A stretch of DNA of 29,365 nucleotides from Priapulus caudatus (Eukaryota > Priapulida > Priapulimorpha > Priapulimorphida > Priapulidae), in NCBI RefSeq assembly GCF_000485595.1, contig NW_014577375.1:180486-209850 (forward strand), read 5' to 3'. Position 1 is the stretch's first letter; each line of letters opens with the position of its first letter. This document shows, one piece after another, positions 29,280 through 29,365 of the stretch. A program made the translations under genes and the position numbers. The notes beneath the pieces are model-generated. The model was not told where the DNA came from. It did no database searches and saw only the letters and a list, made by a program, of their open reading frames with translations.

Positions 29280-29365
29280 AGGACGGATGAAAGGATAGAC
29301 GGCAGCAGAGCGTCCCGTTGCGGCAATCATGCGTTGTACGCGAGTCGCGCGATCACTGTGTGAGT

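Overview
This is a window of an animal nuclear genome. The evidence is split genes with GT-AG introns, a ciliary axoneme gene, TTAGGG-type interstitial repeats and very many small DNA transposons. The overall look (AT-rich, mostly short introns, dense hAT-like and mariner-like MITEs) suits a marine invertebrate. An early-branching one such as a sponge is a guess; no species can be named from the sequence.

Layout. (1) Positions 62-16964, minus strand: 22 exons of CFAP57 (WDR65/FAP57), reconstructed exon by exon with all splice phases closing. They give 1081 codons, from the start Met through the WD-repeat half and most of the coiled-coil half; the last part lies left of the window. (2) Positions 16965-17582: a short divergent promoter interval. 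It carries a textbook RFX X-box (17017-17031), 52 bases from the CFAP57 start codon, and a palindromic MITE. (3) Positions 17583-22852, plus strand: complete four-exon ALKBH7 (297 aa), a mitochondrial Fe(II)/2-oxoglutarate dioxygenase with all metal and cofactor residues present. A polyA signal lies 135 bases after the stop. (4) Positions 22853-29365: AT-rich sequence with more transposon remnants, a near-identical ~960-bp tandem duplication that looks like an assembly artefact, and a possible tiny minus-strand gene (about 55 aa, one C-terminal membrane segment) that I cannot name.

Mobile DNA. CFAP57 introns 1 and 2 and ALKBH7 introns 1 and 3 are packed with inserts. They include a broken hAT element of the ZNF862-like type (11064-13165), a TTAA-flanked element, a TA-flanked mariner-like element with a Helitron-like hairpin end inside it, and hAT-like MITEs with 8-bp target duplications. 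Two families of tiny, near-perfect palindromes are mostly flanked by 7-bp direct repeats. Another inverted-repeat family carries telomere-like TTAGGG arrays inside and occurs twice. Inserts are often nested.

The two named genes have unrelated known roles (axonemal inner dynein arm assembly; mitochondrial dioxygenase). They appear to share only the divergent promoter. There is one 25-base assembly gap, at 18951-18975.
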